Assembly (NCBI RefSeq): GCF_030269485.1
Contig: NZ_BSTL01000005.1
Span: 293,010-357,009, forward strand
DNA length: 64,000 bases
Source of the DNA: Actinoplanes sp. NBRC 103695
Lineage (GTDB): Bacteria > Actinomycetota > Actinomycetes > Mycobacteriales > Micromonosporaceae
Direction: 5' to 3'
This document shows, piece after piece, positions 63,820 to 64,000 of this stretch. The notes under the pieces are model-generated. The model worked only from the letters and a program-made list of their open reading frames with translations, searched no databases and was not told the DNA's origin. A program made the position numbers and the translations under genes. Every line of letters begins with the position of its first letter. The stretch's first letter is position 1.

Positions 63820-64000
63820 CGGTGCTCCCCCTCACGCAGTGATCTTCCTTGGTGACCCAGAGCCTAATGAGGGTACGGGGGAGGACCGCAATGCCCCCGG
63901 CCTGCCGAATCGGCCCGGAACGGCCTCGGCTAGGGGAAAGTCGCACACCAGGTGAGCCGTGACCGGTTCGGGCGGTGGGCAGACGGCCCGGCAGCCGCTA
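63820..64000. other. Window end without a recognisable gene
   Basis: The 181 bp upstream of the GAF gene probably hold its promoter (minus strand). I see no gene end, hairpin or repeat in it. Confidence 0.5.

Noticed and set aside
1..64000. tRNA, rRNA or other standard RNA genes
   Set aside because: I noticed no tRNA-like T-arm/acceptor pattern or rRNA sequence. I could not run a covariance search, so a small RNA may be missed.

Overview
The window is chromosomal DNA of a very GC-rich, filamentous-type actinomycete. Codon use is strongly GC3-biased, GTG starts are frequent, and the core gene order matches a block I know from Mycobacterium tuberculosis (roughly Rv2674 to Rv2696c: msrB, hemQ/chdC, hemY, hemE, DUF3000, rnd, dxs, TRAM methyltransferase, APC permease, ceoB/ceoC, DUF3159, OB-fold, DUF3710). 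The accessory content (several membrane-anchored PQQ-like propeller proteins starting with an I-D/E-L motif, a DUF2637 protein, many TetR genes) suggests Micromonosporaceae, perhaps Actinoplanes-like; that family call is inference. I found 65 protein genes or gene ends, no rRNA or tRNA genes, no CRISPR array, no prophage and no transposase.

Layout. 0-10 kb: DUF3710/OB-fold/DUF3159, two TrkA-type K+ gating subunits divergent from a KimA-like K+ permease, an RNA uracil methyltransferase, a dicarboxylate symporter and dxs. 10-16 kb: three tandem paralogous beta-propeller membrane proteins followed by an OmpR/EnvZ-type two-component pair. 16-20.7 kb: a three-subunit molybdenum hydroxylase operon divergent from a TetR gene. 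20.8-24.1 kb: a DUF2637 protein and two paralogous proline-rich membrane proteins. 24.2-33.8 kb: fatty-acid beta-oxidation (FadB/J-type and thiolase), RNase D, a membrane-anchored S1C-like protease, DUF3000, and the coproporphyrin-dependent heme genes hemE, hemY/cgoX, hemQ/chdC. 33.8-43.7 kb: small metabolic and stress genes, with the two halves of a non-homologous end-joining ligase system (LigD-type polymerase domain and LigC-type ATP ligase) about 4 kb apart. 43.8-45.5 kb: an unknown protein, a HipA-like kinase and a DUF3037 protein. 45.5-51.7 kb: a NIT-domain sensor kinase, a TetR/methyltransferase pair, an MBL-fold hydrolase and dgt.

51.7-61.1 kb is the least ordinary part. Two non-coding stretches (51.65-52.69 and 60.36-61.10 kb) share a family of short dispersed repeats, including a two-tier hairpin whose base pairs covary between copies. 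The first stretch also holds two decayed gene pieces matching the intact ligD-polymerase and alpha/beta-hydrolase genes at 37-39 kb, in swapped order. Between them lies a LacI-regulated FAD-oxidoreductase plus sugar-ABC importer operon, and a PadR/ABC exporter operon whose ATPase carries an extra N-terminal helical domain. 61.1-63.8 kb: a TetR regulator with a tandem-repeat linker, a SnoaL-like protein, a diacylglycerol-kinase-like lipid kinase and a GAF protein.

Regulation is readable at several points as perfect or near-perfect palindromes: AGTGGGCACGTGCCCACT between a TetR and a methyltransferase gene, two TAATA/CTAAT operators around a LacI promoter, TACTCGTGAGTA before the thiolase gene, and TGTTCGC-N5-GCGAACA before the HipA-like cluster. 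The best candidates for something new are the dispersed covarying hairpin family, the propeller triplet, and the PadR/ABC module.
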